A stretch of DNA of 64,000 bases from Bicyclus anynana (GCF_947172395.1 NC_069083.1:15966501-16030500); one strand, 5' to 3'; counted from the first letter of the stretch, positions 21,871 to 33,395 are shown. The notes: generated by a model from the letters alone, not told the origin. Program-made: numbers and translations.

Positions 21871-22804
21871 AGAGTACAGGTACAGGTAACAGGTAAATGT
21901 AAAGTTGATTAGCGGTATTGAAGCCTGCAACCTTACCACCTGAACTAATTTGGAAAATATAAAATGCTAATTAGATATGAGCTGGGTGAAACCTTCGAGT
22001 TAAAAAGCAAAGCATTTCTAATCGAGTTACGATAGAAAGACATTATTATAAGGTATACCTACTATCAGAATTTCGTTTAAGGTTGTGCAGTTAATTTGCA
22101 TATATGTATAGTTAATTTCACCTTAGTTAGTTTTATTAGTTTAACTGAGAAAAAGTGAGATTACTTTCGTATTTATAATATTAGTATGAATTTGGAAAAC
22201 ATGATAATATTATAAACAAGGTTATATATAGGAATAGGTTAATAATAAACTTTACTTTATATCGCAATTGCATAATGTATTATTATATATTCTTAACACA
22301 GGACCGGATGTAAACGACAGGTGTATTTATGATTTAAGATAATATTCGGATATAAAACCTGTTTAAAATATTTTGTCAGTGGTTAATTTTTGATTGCAGC
22401 GTGTCTAATCGCCTTAACGGAATGCTGCTCGCTAATCGGTTATGCGTAAATATCGCAACTCGAAAAAAATATTTTGAGATCTGTCGGCGTTTTGACAGCC
22501 AAGATGTAAATTCAAAAGCTCGTTTGGGTCGCTTTCGTCCTAAGAAAAATGTAGAGACACAAACGTAAAAAATAATGTTAAAAATAATGGATTTACTAAG
22601 TTGAAACAGTTGAATGTGTGCTTGGACTGAATAAAGAACAAGAAAAAGAAAAATAGAGTAATTAAATCAGAATAATCAAACTATGAACTATGGTGATGAA
22701 TATTATCATCATCTTTAATGTATTTTTTTTTTTGAAATATAAATAAAGTAGTGTTTCCTGCAGCCTAATTCACTATAGTTGACATATACAAAATTGAGAT
22801 TCTA
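21871..22804. other. Unassigned, with a Helitron 5' scrap
   Basis: 22155-22182 (CGTATTTATAATATTAGTATGA) is an inverted Helitron 5' end of under 30 bp. No gene is seen. Confidence 0.4.
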
Positions 22805-22975
22805 TGGACAAAGAGCTTAACTGTAACAACGGTTGGATTCATCAACGAGGGGTGGTGGTTAGATCCCCGCCCCGTTGGTCTATTGTTGAACTCACTTCTA
22901 ATACCGTCTTTCTCGACTAGTTGGAGGGGATGAGAATATTGCTCATATTAATAAAAAAAAAGTTTATTTTAATAG
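22805..22975 (+). mobile_element. SINE family C, first copy
   Basis: Head AGAGCTTAACTGTAACAACG, then GGGGTGGTGGTTAGATCCCC (mutated B box), GTTGGTCTATTGTTGAACTC, AGTTGGAGGGGATGAGAATA and an A-rich end. Its 3' part is duplicated downstream. Confidence 0.75.
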
Positions 22976-23216
22976 GTTGATAACGCAATAGTACTTAATA
23001 TATATTTAATGAAATTATTAAATATATATTAAGTACTATTGGTTGGGGTGGTGGTTCGATCCCCGCCCCGTTAGTCTATTGTTGAACTCACTTCTAATAC
23101 CGTCTTTCTCGACTAGTTGGAGGGGATGAGAATATTGCTCATATTAAGAAAAAAAAAGTTTATTTTAATAGGTTGATAACGCAATAGTACTTAATATATA
23201 TTTAATGAAATTATTA
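22851..23216 (+). repeat. 170-bp direct duplication (22851-23020 and 23047-23216) with fold-back junction
   Basis: The two copies are offset by 196 bp and differ at three of 170 positions. The 26 bp between them are an inverted copy of the end of copy 1. Copy 2 keeps the intact B box GGTTCGATCCCC, whereas copy 1 has GGTTAGATCCCC. Confidence 0.95.
22987..23040. repeat. Perfect hairpin, 24-bp arms, 6-base loop
   Basis: Arms 22987-23010 and 23017-23040 are exact reverse complements (AATAGTACTTAATATATATT...). The loop is GAAATT. Confidence 0.95.
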
Positions 23217-23509
23217 CTTTAATCTATGTGAATATAATTATGAAGAATAACTTCGATATTGGAATATTATTTTACTAGACAATAAAAAAATATTGCAAAA
23301 TAAATCAGAAGCATTTTAAAAGCGCACTGAACTTTTAATATCAAGATGTACTATTTAGTAAAATAGTTGCTTAAAAACAATGGAATTTAATATTGAGTAT
23401 TGCAATCTACCTTGCGATTGACATTATCTTCATCATTCAGTTCCAATGTAGCGGAAAAATCACTAATAACTAAAACAATCACAAATTATGCAATCTATGC
23501 CTACTCTTT

Positions 23510-23672
23510 ATGGATTTTTTTTAAAGAATATTCGCCATTTTTTTAAATATGACTATGACAATATTCCCATTTCCCTCCAACTACGTACGACAATAGTAAA
23601 GCAGGCGGAAATCGAACCACGACCTCTCGGTGATGAGCCCGATTCCTTTACCGCTGAACTATTGAGGCTGTT
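23510..23672 (-). mobile_element. SINE family C, minus orientation
   Basis: On the minus strand: AATAGTTCAGCGGTAAAGG (A-box-like), GAGGTCGTGGTTCGATTTCC (B box), ACTATTGTCGTACGTAGTTG and GGAGGGAAATGGGAATATTG, then an A-rich end. Confidence 0.8.
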
Positions 23673-23779
23673 TATAAGATTTTTCAGAACTATGCATAAG
23701 ATATTCTTGTAATTAAAATATTATACTGTCAGCTCAACATTTAAAGATTTTCAGTATCAGAGTAAAAGGAGCTTATTTT

Positions 23780-23945
23780 AACTGCCTAGTTATTTATCTT
23801 GGGTTCGAGTCCTTGGTCTGAAAATGAAATATAGAGCTCTTGTTTCTTTTAATAATTTCTGAGATTTCTCAGCTCGGAGTTTGGAAGTTCGTTTGGTACA
23901 ACCCCATGTACCAAAGAGCACGATGAATCATCGAAACTAGTCATT
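23780..23945 (+). mobile_element. tRNA-related SINE, family D
   Basis: B box GGGTTCGAGTCC, then TATAGAGCTCTTGTTTCTTT, ATTTCTGAGATTTCTCAGCT, CGGAGTTTGGAAGTTCGTTT and ACCAAAGAGCACGATGAATC. A related copy with a CTTT-rich insert is at 58940. Confidence 0.6.
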
Positions 23946-23990
23946 ATTAATATCTGATAATATTAGTTAAGTATTCAAATATAACTCTAA

Positions 23991-24045
23991 GCCCCCCCGC
24001 ATTTGAGCAGCGTTGTGGGTCTAAGCTCCATATCCCCTCTTCTAT
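23991..24045 (-). repeat. Dispersed fragment shared with 4297 and 13358
   Basis: On the minus strand: GAGGGGATATGGAGCTTAGA, CCCACAACGCTGCTCAAATG. Confidence 0.55.
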
Positions 24046-24140
24046 AAAGATACACGAATAGGCTGATGAATAATAAAGCTCGCGCTTGACTACGATTGAC
24101 TAAAAAAACCATAAAAAGATTGATAATTTCAAAAGCTGTG

Positions 24141-24430
24141 TTTTTGACGGCCTCCGAGGCGCGTAGATTTACAAGACGGAGGTCCTGTGTTCGATCCCCG
24201 GCTGGGCAGATTGAGGTTTTCTTAATTGGCCCATTGGTACCTTACCGGTAAAGACGTACCGCCAAGTGATTTAGCGTTCTGGTACGATGTCGTGGATAAA
24301 CCGAGAGGGGTGTGGATTTTCATCTTACTCCTAATAAGTTAGCCCGTTTTTATCTTAGATTGCATCATCACTTATAACCAGGTAAGATTGTAGTCAAGAG
24401 CTAACTTGTAAAGAGTAAAATAAACAAAAG
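24141..24430 (+). mobile_element. tRNA-derived SINE, family B
   Basis: Head GAGGCGCGTAGATTTACAAG, B box TGTTCGATCCCCGGC, then GTACCGCCAAGTGATTTAGC, GGGGTGTGGATTTTCATC and GTCAAGAGCTAACTTGTAAA, with a short A-rich tail. Confidence 0.85.
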
Positions 24431-25514
24431 TCTAGCAATTATCCAAACGGGGCGAATAGGTGATACACTTTACATGCATCGCGCGAAGAATTTCTAGAGA
24501 CACAAAAAGTCAGCTCGTATTAAAACATAAATTCTCACTTACGATCCATTATCTCAATTGCATTGTTAGCTTATCTCGACGATAAGGCCAGATCAATTAA
24601 AAATTTGTTCTAGTAATAAATAAAGAACACAACGCAAACCGAACGACGGCGGTGTTCAGTTGATATTTCTTCGTTTACTTCTTTTTGTCCTCTCTTCAAG
24701 TTGGCAAATGCTATGGCCAGTAAGTTGGCCAATACGCTCTTCATGAAAACAAACTGCAATAATCCTTCAAATATTAAAGGATTTTTAATCAAAAAAGAAA
24801 AGAAGATTCTTATTATTCAACGATTTATTTTTTCTTTTGTTATTAAAATTATTTTTTATTAGATATCTTAAAAAATAGTAATCGACTAAGCCATCGCGCT
24901 CGCACCTATAGTGGACTTTCGATGTGTCTGGCAAGATGTAAAAACCACGAAAACTGTCCGGCTATTGAGGTAACATCTTTTTATAAGTCCCCAAGTAACA
25001 TATATAAAATTTAGCTTTTATACTATAACGAAAGTGTAATTATAATTTATTAAAGTTTAGGGGTGTCTGGCAGGGGGTAGCAACTGTCATAAGTGTCCGG
25101 CAATGGATGACGAGATTTTTAAAGTTATCCCGAAGGAAATATTAAAAAAATTGAGCTTTATACTTTAACGAATTTCAAGTACTATTTTATACACCTTTAC
25201 TACCTGTTACCTGCCCAGGTAACCACAACCCAAACTTTATAGTCGCTGGTCGTTCTTACCTGTATAGGAGACATCTACAGAGAAACTTTCAACTTTTATA
25301 AAATAACGAAGGTCTGGCTTATGTGGGCTCTTGCTCTAATAGTGACGTCAGGAAACGGTTGAAATATAAACCATCATGGCCGACAGGCGTTTTGGCTCGT
25401 ATTGCCAAAAACATATTTAAAAACTATAATTTTCATTTAATCACGTCTCGAAAAAATATGATTTTTTTTTTCAATCTAGTAGAACGATAATGAGCTATTT
25501 AAGACCATTTAAAA
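24431..25514. other. Unassigned, with degenerate internal repeats
   Basis: 24930-25330 has related words: GTGTCTGGCA/TGTCCGGC at 24937, 24956, 25063 and 25102, and TTTATACTATAACGAAA/TTTATACTTTAACGAA at 25017 and 25156. They suggest an old ~120-bp tandem. No gene is supported. Confidence 0.4.
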
Positions 25515-25690
25515 ATAATGTCAACTAGCCCATTGATAGCCAATATGCTAGCTAACGTACTGACCAACTTACTGGCCTAAGAACTGACCAACATACTGGC
25601 TAACATATTGGTCAACATACTAACCAACATACTGGCCTAATAACCTGCCAACAGGTTCACCAATATTCTGGCCAACATATTGGCCAAAGT
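25515..25690. repeat. Minisatellite, ~12-bp unit (CCAACATACTGG)
   Basis: About 13 degenerate units of CAACATACTGGC. The array contains stops in the plus frames. Confidence 0.8.
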
Positions 25691-26214
25691 GAAGAGCCAG
25701 GCATTTTGCAATCGTTGATTGCATTTAAAAATGTGTGGAGGATAACACCTTAGGAATCGTTAATTCAATTAAAACATGCTAAACTATAATGTGCTCTCGT
25801 TGTTTGGGTTAAAAGGAATTCTTTTTGCTACAATGTTTGAATTAAAATACATTCTTGATTAATGGAAATGCAAGAAGAGCAGTAGGTACTAAATTAGTTT
25901 TGAATATAAATAGCAAAGGTATTCTTTATTTGTCGCAACAAAATTATTCTAAATGGAGCCAAGTTATTTATTTATTTATTAGCATTCCTTTTTTGAACAT
26001 TTTCTTGTGACCTTATTTCATCTACCTACACGTATTAAATCGACATACCACTTTGCTAAAGGGGCAGAATAGATGTGATATGAACCTTTTTAAGTTAATG
26101 CGTTACTTGAGCGATCTGTGTGCCTATTCTTAATTTTCTTTATACACGTCATTTTCCCTTATTAGACCTGATCTAATTTAAAAAAAATAAAGCTCTACAT
26201 TGATTGGAGCTGAT
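25691..26214. other. Unassigned
   Basis: AT-rich with no feature recognised. Confidence 0.4.
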
Positions 26215-26280
26215 AATTGAACCTAGATCCTCTTTGTTGAGTACTGCAGCACTACCAACTAGAGAGGTCTTCAATCTAAT
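26215..26280 (-). mobile_element. tRNA-related SINE head fragment
   Basis: On the minus strand: CTCTCTAGTTGGTAGTGCTG and the B-box-like GGTTCAATTATCAGC. Confidence 0.5.
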
Positions 26281-26365
26281 ATATTTGTTTACGGGAAAAC
26301 TGATACAAACAGAATGACAATCAGTATAGTTATTCTATACCTATTGTCATTGGATGGATGGATAT

Positions 26366-26863
26366 GGATGATGACATTTTTTTTAATTGTATATAAATAT
26401 GGAGTATGCTAATAATAAAGCAATTTTCTAATAGTAACAGGCTATCTGCGATTATTACTTTCGGAGCTACAATAGTTTAAAGGGTCAGATTTGGGGCACT
26501 GCCACGGATCCTTGAAAAACGTCCCATACAAAATGGCACGAACTAGTGACGTCGTTGGTTCGCTGATCGTTAAATTTGGATGGGCGTTCAAACAAAATTA
26601 CAAAAATATTTGTTATTTGTGCGTTTATGTTTATAGTTCACATATTGAAAAACGTCACGTATAATGTAACGAAACTAAAAATGTATGATTTTTCATCTAA
26701 TTACGATAAAAGAATTTTACTAGATTTTAAAATTTTGTAATCTAATTAATTTTGCAAACATCCAGTCAATATTTGTTTTTTACATATTAATTAGTATATA
26801 TATTGGCCTTATTTACCCAAACGTCTCATAAAAATCAATATATTTATGCCTAGTCATCAACCC
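26366..26863 (+). mobile_element. Non-autonomous DNA element with TIR (copy 2 of 1558-2051)
   Basis: Collinear with copy 1 for about 500 bp. Shared blocks include AAAGGGTCAGATTT, TTGTTATTTGTGCGTTTATG and ATGATTTTTCATCTAATTAC. Ends are GGATGATGAC and GTCATCAACC. Unlike copy 1, no LINE follows it. Confidence 0.7.
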
Positions 26864-27214
26864 CATTACTTTCACTCTTATCATCATGTTCCAAACTGGA
26901 CACTGAATAAACTATTCATAAATCAAGTACATCGACATTCGTATTAACACCCACAACCCACAATTGTGCGAAACAGTTGTTGCACAAAGTTAAACCGTCG
27001 ATAAATAACTTTAAACGTTATCTGGAACACGTCAATTTGAAACGTACACGACTTACCCAACTTAAGGGCCCGTAGAGTATTTATTTGTTTTACAAATCTC
27101 TATAGCCTATGAGATTTTTGATTGTTAACAAATACTTTCTGTGATATCAAAAACGAACCAAATTGTAATATTCACAAATATTATTAAATCTTTTCTTACA
27201 TAAACAATAAAATA

Positions 27215-27475
27215 TTGTTTAATTCAACGACATTTTATACTATAGATATATTACGTGCCTACAAAATCACCGCAAAAAATGATCTGAAATTAGCTACTCC
27301 ACTGAGCACACATGCACAATTTTGTGTTTTATTCCATTATATGTTTATGTATATACAGTTTTTATAGTTTCTAAACACACAATTCGATATTGATATAATA
27401 TTAAGGTATTGTTTGTTTAAATAACTTTCGTTCTTTACTATGCGACTTAATGAAATTAAGACAATTAACCCACTT
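27215..27475 (+). repeat. Dispersed repeat R1, copy 1
   Basis: Collinear with 47805-47995: AACGACATTTTATACTATAG, AAAATCACCGCAAAAAATGA, ACTATGCGACTTAATGAAAT and TAAGACAATTAACC. No coding, class unknown. Confidence 0.7.
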
Positions 27476-27639
27476 ACCTATATTCATATTATAGCCTTTA
27501 CAATTTATAAAAGTAAAAAATCAATGAAATTTGGTGATCACACTGGTCTAAGGTTACCCGATATAATTATTCGGTTAATTTTAGGACACCTAATGCTTAC
27601 ATACCTAACATATAATTATATGTATGCACCTTAGACTAA

Positions 27640-27850
27640 AATTAACCTATAGACGCGCAACACCTAACAATTTTAACTCAAAACATAAGCCACTTCTGTG
27701 ACTCTGTGAACATAAGCGCTAAGCATTACCCTCGCAGACACGCATACAAGCGTACTTATCGAAGCGTAGCGATGCATCAAGGGCTCCCATTTCGGGGCAC
27801 ATAAAACTGTTTACGAATCCTGCGACTACGCACTATCTATGTATTATAGA
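27640..27850 (+). repeat. Dispersed repeat R2, copy 1
   Basis: Shares ACGCGCAACACCTAACAATT, ATCGAAGCGTAGCGATGC, AAGGGCTCCCATTTCGGG and TACGAATCCTGC with 33700-33869 plus 34173-34325. Confidence 0.75.
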
Positions 27851-28112
27851 TCTATGGTATTTCATGGCGCAGGGCAACTCATTTCAAGACAAGTTTCCAT
27901 TTTAGGTGATGCTTTGTTTTAGACGATGGCTTCCAGATTACGTGCGTCGTAAAACAAATTACGGTCATTTCCCAAAAGGAACGGCTATTCAACTCCAACA
28001 GTGTCCAACAGAGGTCGAAAAAAATGGCGCACATTTTGCAATACTCAGCAATAGACAATGATCGATGCAGTGACACAAAACCAACACTTACCCTACATAT
28101 AAACTCCTACGC

Positions 28113-28433
28113 TGACATGGTATTTTTTTTTTTTTATTTTTCCCCGATATCTAACGTCACCCGGACGTGGGTTTTCTAACTCACGATCTTGGGGGCGTCC
28201 GGACTGATTCACTCAGGTCACGGTTACCTCCTCCAGAATGGCCTTCTAAGCCGAGGTCCGAGTCTCATAGGAGACGCCCTTAGAGAGCCGTTCCGTCCTC
28301 TATCTTTCTTTCAGCCTTCGGGTCACATCAGGCGATGCTTCTGCGCTCGCCCAACCCCCCCGGTGACGCCGTAGTGGTTCCGCAGGGAGCTATCGGCACC
28401 TACTCAGACAGAAAAAAAAAATGACATGGTATT
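28113..28433. mobile_element. Retroposon with 12-bp target-site duplication
   Basis: TGACATGGTATT at 28113-28124 is repeated exactly at 28422-28433. The 297-bp insert is GC-rich, starts with a T run (28125-28135) and ends with an A run (28412-28421). Which homopolymer is the tail is unclear, so strand is left open. It has no clear A and B boxes. It is either a SINE or a truncated LINE end. Confidence 0.85.
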
Positions 28434-28569
28434 AAGTGTAATAAAAGAGCTTTAACGTAATATTCTCGAGCGATACAATCAGTCCTTACGTCAAGTGCTA
28501 TTGTGAAAGCTTTCAGTTGACTGTTCTATTTATTTTAATGGAGATGAAATAGCTGAGCTTACCCACCTA

Positions 28570-28725
28570 TCAAACATATTCAACATCATCATGAAGACAT
28601 ATTTGGTTCATTTTTGAGCACGAGTCTCCTCTAAGAATAAGAAAAGTTATGCCAATAGTCCACCATGCTGGCCGAATGGCCACTTCACACACGTAGCGAG
28701 TAGAGAAAATTCTCAGCTAAGCAGA
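28570..28725 (-). mobile_element. SINE family A 3' half, minus orientation
   Basis: ATCATCATG tail, then GCACGAGTCTCCTCTAAGAA, CCAATAGTCCACCATGCTGG and AGAGAAAATTCTCAGCT, as in 9536-9690. Confidence 0.75.
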
Positions 28726-29629
28726 TGATTTTCCACCACCGTTTAGAAGTTTTAAATAAGACGAAAGTTAAAAGTTTTACCTTGAATAGTCCAAAATAAA
28801 TTGTAAAAGATATAATCGAAAAAAAAATACACAGAGTAACTGTAAAAAAAATAAACGTAAATATTCCTAACCCAGTAAACAATTTCTATCATAGATGTAG
28901 CTAAAACAGCAGGGTAAACCCACAGATTAATCAATAATAGGCAGATGGAGCGCACGGAACACGACGGTGTCGTACCCGTCACAATTACAAAATTAAAAAA
29001 CGAATACATTCTCGAGCCAGTACGACACGAACCAACACATCAATAATTTTCATTATTATTAAAGTAAAATGGCGTCTTATGTGTTTAAACATTTAAAAAA
29101 CTGATCACATAAACTAAAGAAATAAGATTTTTTATTGGTGGTAATTATTGATTATTATATAAATTTACGTAGAATTATTGTTAGTGTTAAATTTAGGAAT
29201 ACAAATTATGAAAAAAGTTTGTTTATGCGGATGTCAAGGAGACGCTTGACGTTTGTTTTTTTATGGGTTTCAGCGGCTTCACCCCGCTGCTTGTAAAGAC
29301 TCATTCTGTATGATCTTTACTCTGTGGGTAAACAATTTGTTCCATATAACAGGTAGGCTATAAAGCCAGGTACCCCGACCTCTACCTGTCATCCAGACGC
29401 TCTTCAACAATTAACTCATAAATCATCGCCACCATTTGAAGCAAATGAAACAAAAATCAACAACCTTGACCTTTAACACTAATAGGAACACCAATCACTG
29501 AATTGACTCAATATATAATTATAACTGTTTTTATAATCACCATTAAGTATATAAAGGTTGTAAGAAATAAAATAATACTTGGTTTTAGAGGTCCTAGATT
29601 CGTTCCAACCTGAAGCATGCTAAAGGATA
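28726..29629. other. Unassigned
   Basis: Minus-strand frames at 28685-29009 are AT-driven and lack any motif. No supported gene. Confidence 0.4.
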
Positions 29630-29805
29630 CAGCTACCGGCAAAGACGTACCGCCAAGCGATTTAGCGTTCCGGTACGATGTCGTGTAGAAACCGAAAGGG
29701 GTGTGGATTTTCATCCTCCTCCTAACAAGTTAGCCCGATTCCATCTTAGACTGCATCATCACTTACCATCAGGTGAGATTGTAGTCAAGGGCTAACTTGT
29801 AAAGA

Positions 29806-29838
<33 letters not shown>
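29630..29838 (+). mobile_element. SINE family B, 5'-truncated, with 31-nt poly(A)
   Basis: Begins in GCTACCGGCAAAGACGTACC and keeps CAAGCGATTTAGCGTTCCGG, GGGGTGTGGATTTTCATCC and GTCAAGGGCTAACTTGTAAA. It ends in an uninterrupted A run (29808-29838). The body is close to the family consensus, so it is comparatively young. Confidence 0.85.
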
Positions 29839-29839
<1 letters not shown>

Positions 29840-29910
29840 ATACATCATACGATATCTTAATTTCACTGGCCACTATAGTATATAGGTCGAAACAAATTAA
29901 TACTGCTTTC

Positions 29911-30200
29911 ATCATCATTATAACATTAACAACCCACATTCGGCTCACTGAATGAAAGGGATAAGGCCACCACGCTGGCCAAATGCGGATTGGCAGACTT
30001 CTCACATATGGAGAATTAAGAGAATTCTCAAATATACAGGTTTCCTCACGATGTTTTTCCTTCAGCGTTTGTGACATGTGATATTTAATTTCTTTAAATG
30101 CACATAACTGAAAAGTCGGAGGTGAAAACCCCGGACCGGATTCGAACCTACGCCCTCCGAATTGAAGGCAGAGGTCACTTCCACTAGGCTATCATGTCTC
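29911..30200 (-). mobile_element. SINE family A, near full length, minus orientation
   Basis: ATCATCATT tail at 29911, body CAAATGCGGATTGGCAGACT, B box as GGATTCGAACC near 30137, and A-box region CCACTAGGCTATCATG near 30180. Confidence 0.85.
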
Positions 30201-30399
30201 ATACTGCTTGACGCATGGCATTATAGGTAATTTATTTTAAACCATAGGCTTGGCGCTTGGCGCTAGAACTAGATATGACGTTTTAAGGTGTGATGTAATT
30301 TCGCTGAAAAAAATATAAAATCAATCATAGACTTATTCTATAGCACTAATCAAAGTACTCGAACTTCAATGGTTCCTCTAAAAAATGTTGAAACTGTAT

Positions 30400-30657
30400 A
30401 GTCAAGGCGGTGCTTAGCCGGTGTTGTCTTAATTTAAGCCATTTCTGACAGGACCACATGAAACAACACTGTCTGCAAAATCTAAATCTATAAGATATTC
30501 TCACATGGCTTGAATTAATACATCACCGGTTTAGCACCGCCTTCATACTGATCAGCAGGTAGAACATATTATGATGTTATTTTTCGCTTTTTAGTTTAAT
30601 GGGTACGTTTTTAGGTTTTGAAGTCGGTTGTATTTTTTTTATTAAAATTTTTATTAT
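30400..30657. mobile_element. Second copy of the long-TIR MITE, one arm truncated
   Basis: The right arm through TTGAAGTCGGTTGTATTTTT matches 16872-17001. The left side keeps only AAGGCGGTGCTTAGCCGG. The interior runs inverted relative to the 16665 copy, so the element sits in the opposite orientation. Confidence 0.8.
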
Positions 30658-31334
30658 TATCCTTCGTGTACATTGACTATTATTAAATAAATAGAAAGAT
30701 ATCATTTATGAAGATATCTGAACAAATAGAAATTGTAAATAAATTATTTATTAAATATCGTAGATCTAGGTTGAAGAAACCATTCCTCGGTTAGGATAAC
30801 TTACCGTTATCTAATTTATGTTACGCTGTCTATCTAAATGATTGTGGATTGGAATATAATATTTAACTTCGATCTGTTTACTGACGTCTTAATGCTGAAT
30901 GATAGAGATAACAATTGCTATCTGAAATACCTAAATATTTAACTCTCGTACTCAAAGTTGTATCTTTAGGACCAACGCCAACTACACTATAGGCAAGGGA
31001 TTATTAATAAACTGGTTTTGGAGTATTCAATCTAATAGATATATAGTTGTTAGGTGGTGAGAAGAAGAGTACTTTGTTATTTTTTGTGTCAGAACCCCTC
31101 CGTATTCTCAGATTTGCTAGTTTTTAGACATTAAGAGGTTCGAATAGCCTACTGGTGAAACCTATAGATATAACCACAATTGCTTAGAATAATTTGGTTA
31201 TGTAGATAAGTCACCGTAAACGTAACGTAAACGTAAAACAATGTAAACACATGGTTTGTTACATTTATACATATTTCAAGTCAATAGTTGTTTTTGAAAT
31301 ATGTATACATATTTATTTTTTGTTATTCACATAA
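30658..31334. other. Unassigned
   Basis: ACATATTTCAAG...TTGAAATATGTATACATATT at 31268-31315 is a short AT palindrome. No gene is seen. Confidence 0.4.
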
Positions 31335-31510
31335 AGAAGTATGATTTTATTTATTGTTTGTTTGTTACGATTTAACTCAAAACTATTTGATCGATTTTAA
31401 AAAATCTGTCAGTAGAAAATTACATTTATAACTAATGACAGCTATATTTAATCCTCGTATTCCCACGGAAACGGGAACTATGCGGGTAAAATCGCGGGGA
31501 TTCTGTTGTC
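31335..31510 (+). mobile_element. Decayed Helitron
   Basis: TTGTTTGTTTGTTACGA, CGATTTTAAAAAATCTGTCA, CCTCGTATTCCCACGG and ATGCGGGTAAAATCGCGGGG follow the family order; both termini are eroded. Confidence 0.5.
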
Positions 31511-31944
31511 GTACACTATAAAGGAAAAATACTATACATCTATTCCCATAATAATATCTATTCCCACTCGCCGGTGTGCGCTTGGGTTTACTATCAGTGG
31601 AAGAATAACATAAAAGATCAACGGTATAAAAAAGACAAGGCTATTAAAACAAATCATCGGCCACAGCACCAGATAACGTCGGCTGAAGTCATCAGCTTGA
31701 TTACAAAATGCATAGATTTAATTACTCAATTATGTTTTTGTGTGAACCGTTTCTGATTTGTTCATATTTATCTATAGATATCGATGAGACGTCAATATTC
31801 TGCTGATTGGGAGCGTAAGGAGAATTCTTAATTGTCTGTAATGGTACTAAAGTGTTGCGATTTTATTGTGAAAGTACCTATGTACCTATTTCAACGACTG
31901 TTAGTTTCCTGCTTTATAAATATTTTTCCGACTTTTTTTAACAT
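31511..31944. other. Unassigned
   Basis: Two short plus frames (31574-31756 and 31832-32029) without motifs. Nothing is supported. Confidence 0.35.
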
Positions 31945-32010
31945 CATCATCATTATGATATTAGTTGGGACGTCTGCGCTGGAAATAGGCCTTTACCAAA
32001 TACAATGTAC
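31945..32010 (-). mobile_element. RTE-type LINE tail scrap
   Basis: ATCATCATCATTATG followed by GGGACGTCTGCGCTGGAAAT and AGGCC is the inverted RTE 3' end. Confidence 0.55.
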
Positions 32011-32934
32011 CTCAGCTATTTTGGCGTAAGTAAAAACCTACATTAATTTGATTTTTAAATTTTTATTTTATGCCCGTGTTTGGCCGACCTACGCTTCTTT
32101 ACTTCTTTGCTGTAACTTCTTGGGACACTCTGAAATTAGAATCAGATAGTCTGAGTTAGGATATGTTATGAATGCTTACTTTATTAATTTACGAACTTTT
32201 AAATATTATCTACTACGGGGCTACGGGTACCTAGGTATTCATTTCTTATCTTATGATTTGTTTTACAGATGTGACTGAAATATGCCTCTATAGCATTAAT
32301 AACGCATTATAATTAAAATATTTGTTTAGGACGGTCCCATTTGTGTAATAGTATTTGGTTCAAAGATAAGCTACTCTAGAAATAATTAGAAAACAAAATT
32401 ACCCTATTATAGAAAAATTAGAAAAAAAAGATGGTAATACCTAACTCTATTTTTTCGATTATTTTATATACTAAACCTACTATTATTTTAAAAAATTTTT
32501 TCATTAGATACTTAATATTTTCGGTGAATAATTTGGTTGTTATCCATTAGTTTGAAAGTAAAACTTTACGTCAACTAACGCCATCTATCCGAATAACTGC
32601 TAACTATGTTGTAAACTTTCAGTGAGGTCCGCACATTCACTCGCTCTATGCGATCTCTCTGCTCATATGAAATGTTTCCACATACGGCCACGCTTGGTGA
32701 GAGGCGCTTACTCTCAGATAATTTTATGCACACATATATTATTCAAAATGCTCATAAAGATTACTTCATAAAGCTAAACATTTACTATGAGGGTATGAGT
32801 TATGCGATAATAACGTAGGTAGACCTACCATATAAGGTAGCAAAGCTATCATATACAGTTACCTATATGATGTTGCTAGGTAACTTATTTTTCATAAATA
32901 TCTTCTTAAATATGTTAAACTTTCTGCATCCACG
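32011..32934. other. Unassigned
   Basis: 32570-32720 (CAACTAACGCCATCTATCCG, GTGAGGTCCGCAC) has mixed composition but no frame or partner in the window. Confidence 0.35.
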
Positions 32935-33165
32935 GGCGTGAGTTCGATTTTCACAACTGGAAAATATTTGTGTGTTGAGCATGGGCGTTTTTCAGTGTCT
33001 GGGTGTATTTATGCATTATAAGTAATAAGTATTTAGATGTAGTAGGTATATCAATATATAATTATGATAAAAATCAGCTATTTTCGTACCAAAAACACAA
33101 GCTATTACTTTTGGGACTTAGTAATGAGTGTATTGTGTAAGTAGATATATTAAAAAAATAGTCTA
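32935..33165 (+). mobile_element. tRNA-related SINE, family E
   Basis: B box GAGTTCGATTTTCACAACTG, then AATATTTGTGTGTTGAGCAT, TTTCAGTGTCTGGGTGTATT, ATTATAAGTAATAAGTATTT and ACACAAGCTATTACTTTTGG. I recall this as a common lepidopteran SINE body. Single copy here. Confidence 0.6.
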
Positions 33166-33349
33166 ATAGGACAGGTGTTCGAGTACCAATTCTTTATTTT
33201 TACCCTACCCATACATAACCTGGAATGTTTTCTGCCGTTGTTATCAAAATTCTCAACATTAGTTCGGCAATATAAAGTTATATATTTTTGGTAGTATGTT
33301 GGTAGCTAGCCACAGGTGAAGCCTACCTAATCTATATTAAGTTTTAAAT

Positions 33350-33395
33350 TCGGCTCGTGCTGGGCATCAAACCTAAGACCTCCCAAGCCAACCCG
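33350..33395 (-). mobile_element. SINE head fragment
   Basis: On the minus strand: GGGAGGTCTTAGGTTTGATG, CCCAGCACGAGCC. Confidence 0.4.

Noticed and set aside
28189..28374. 61-codon ORF
   Set aside because: It lies entirely inside the retroposon with the 12-bp duplication and is due to GC content.
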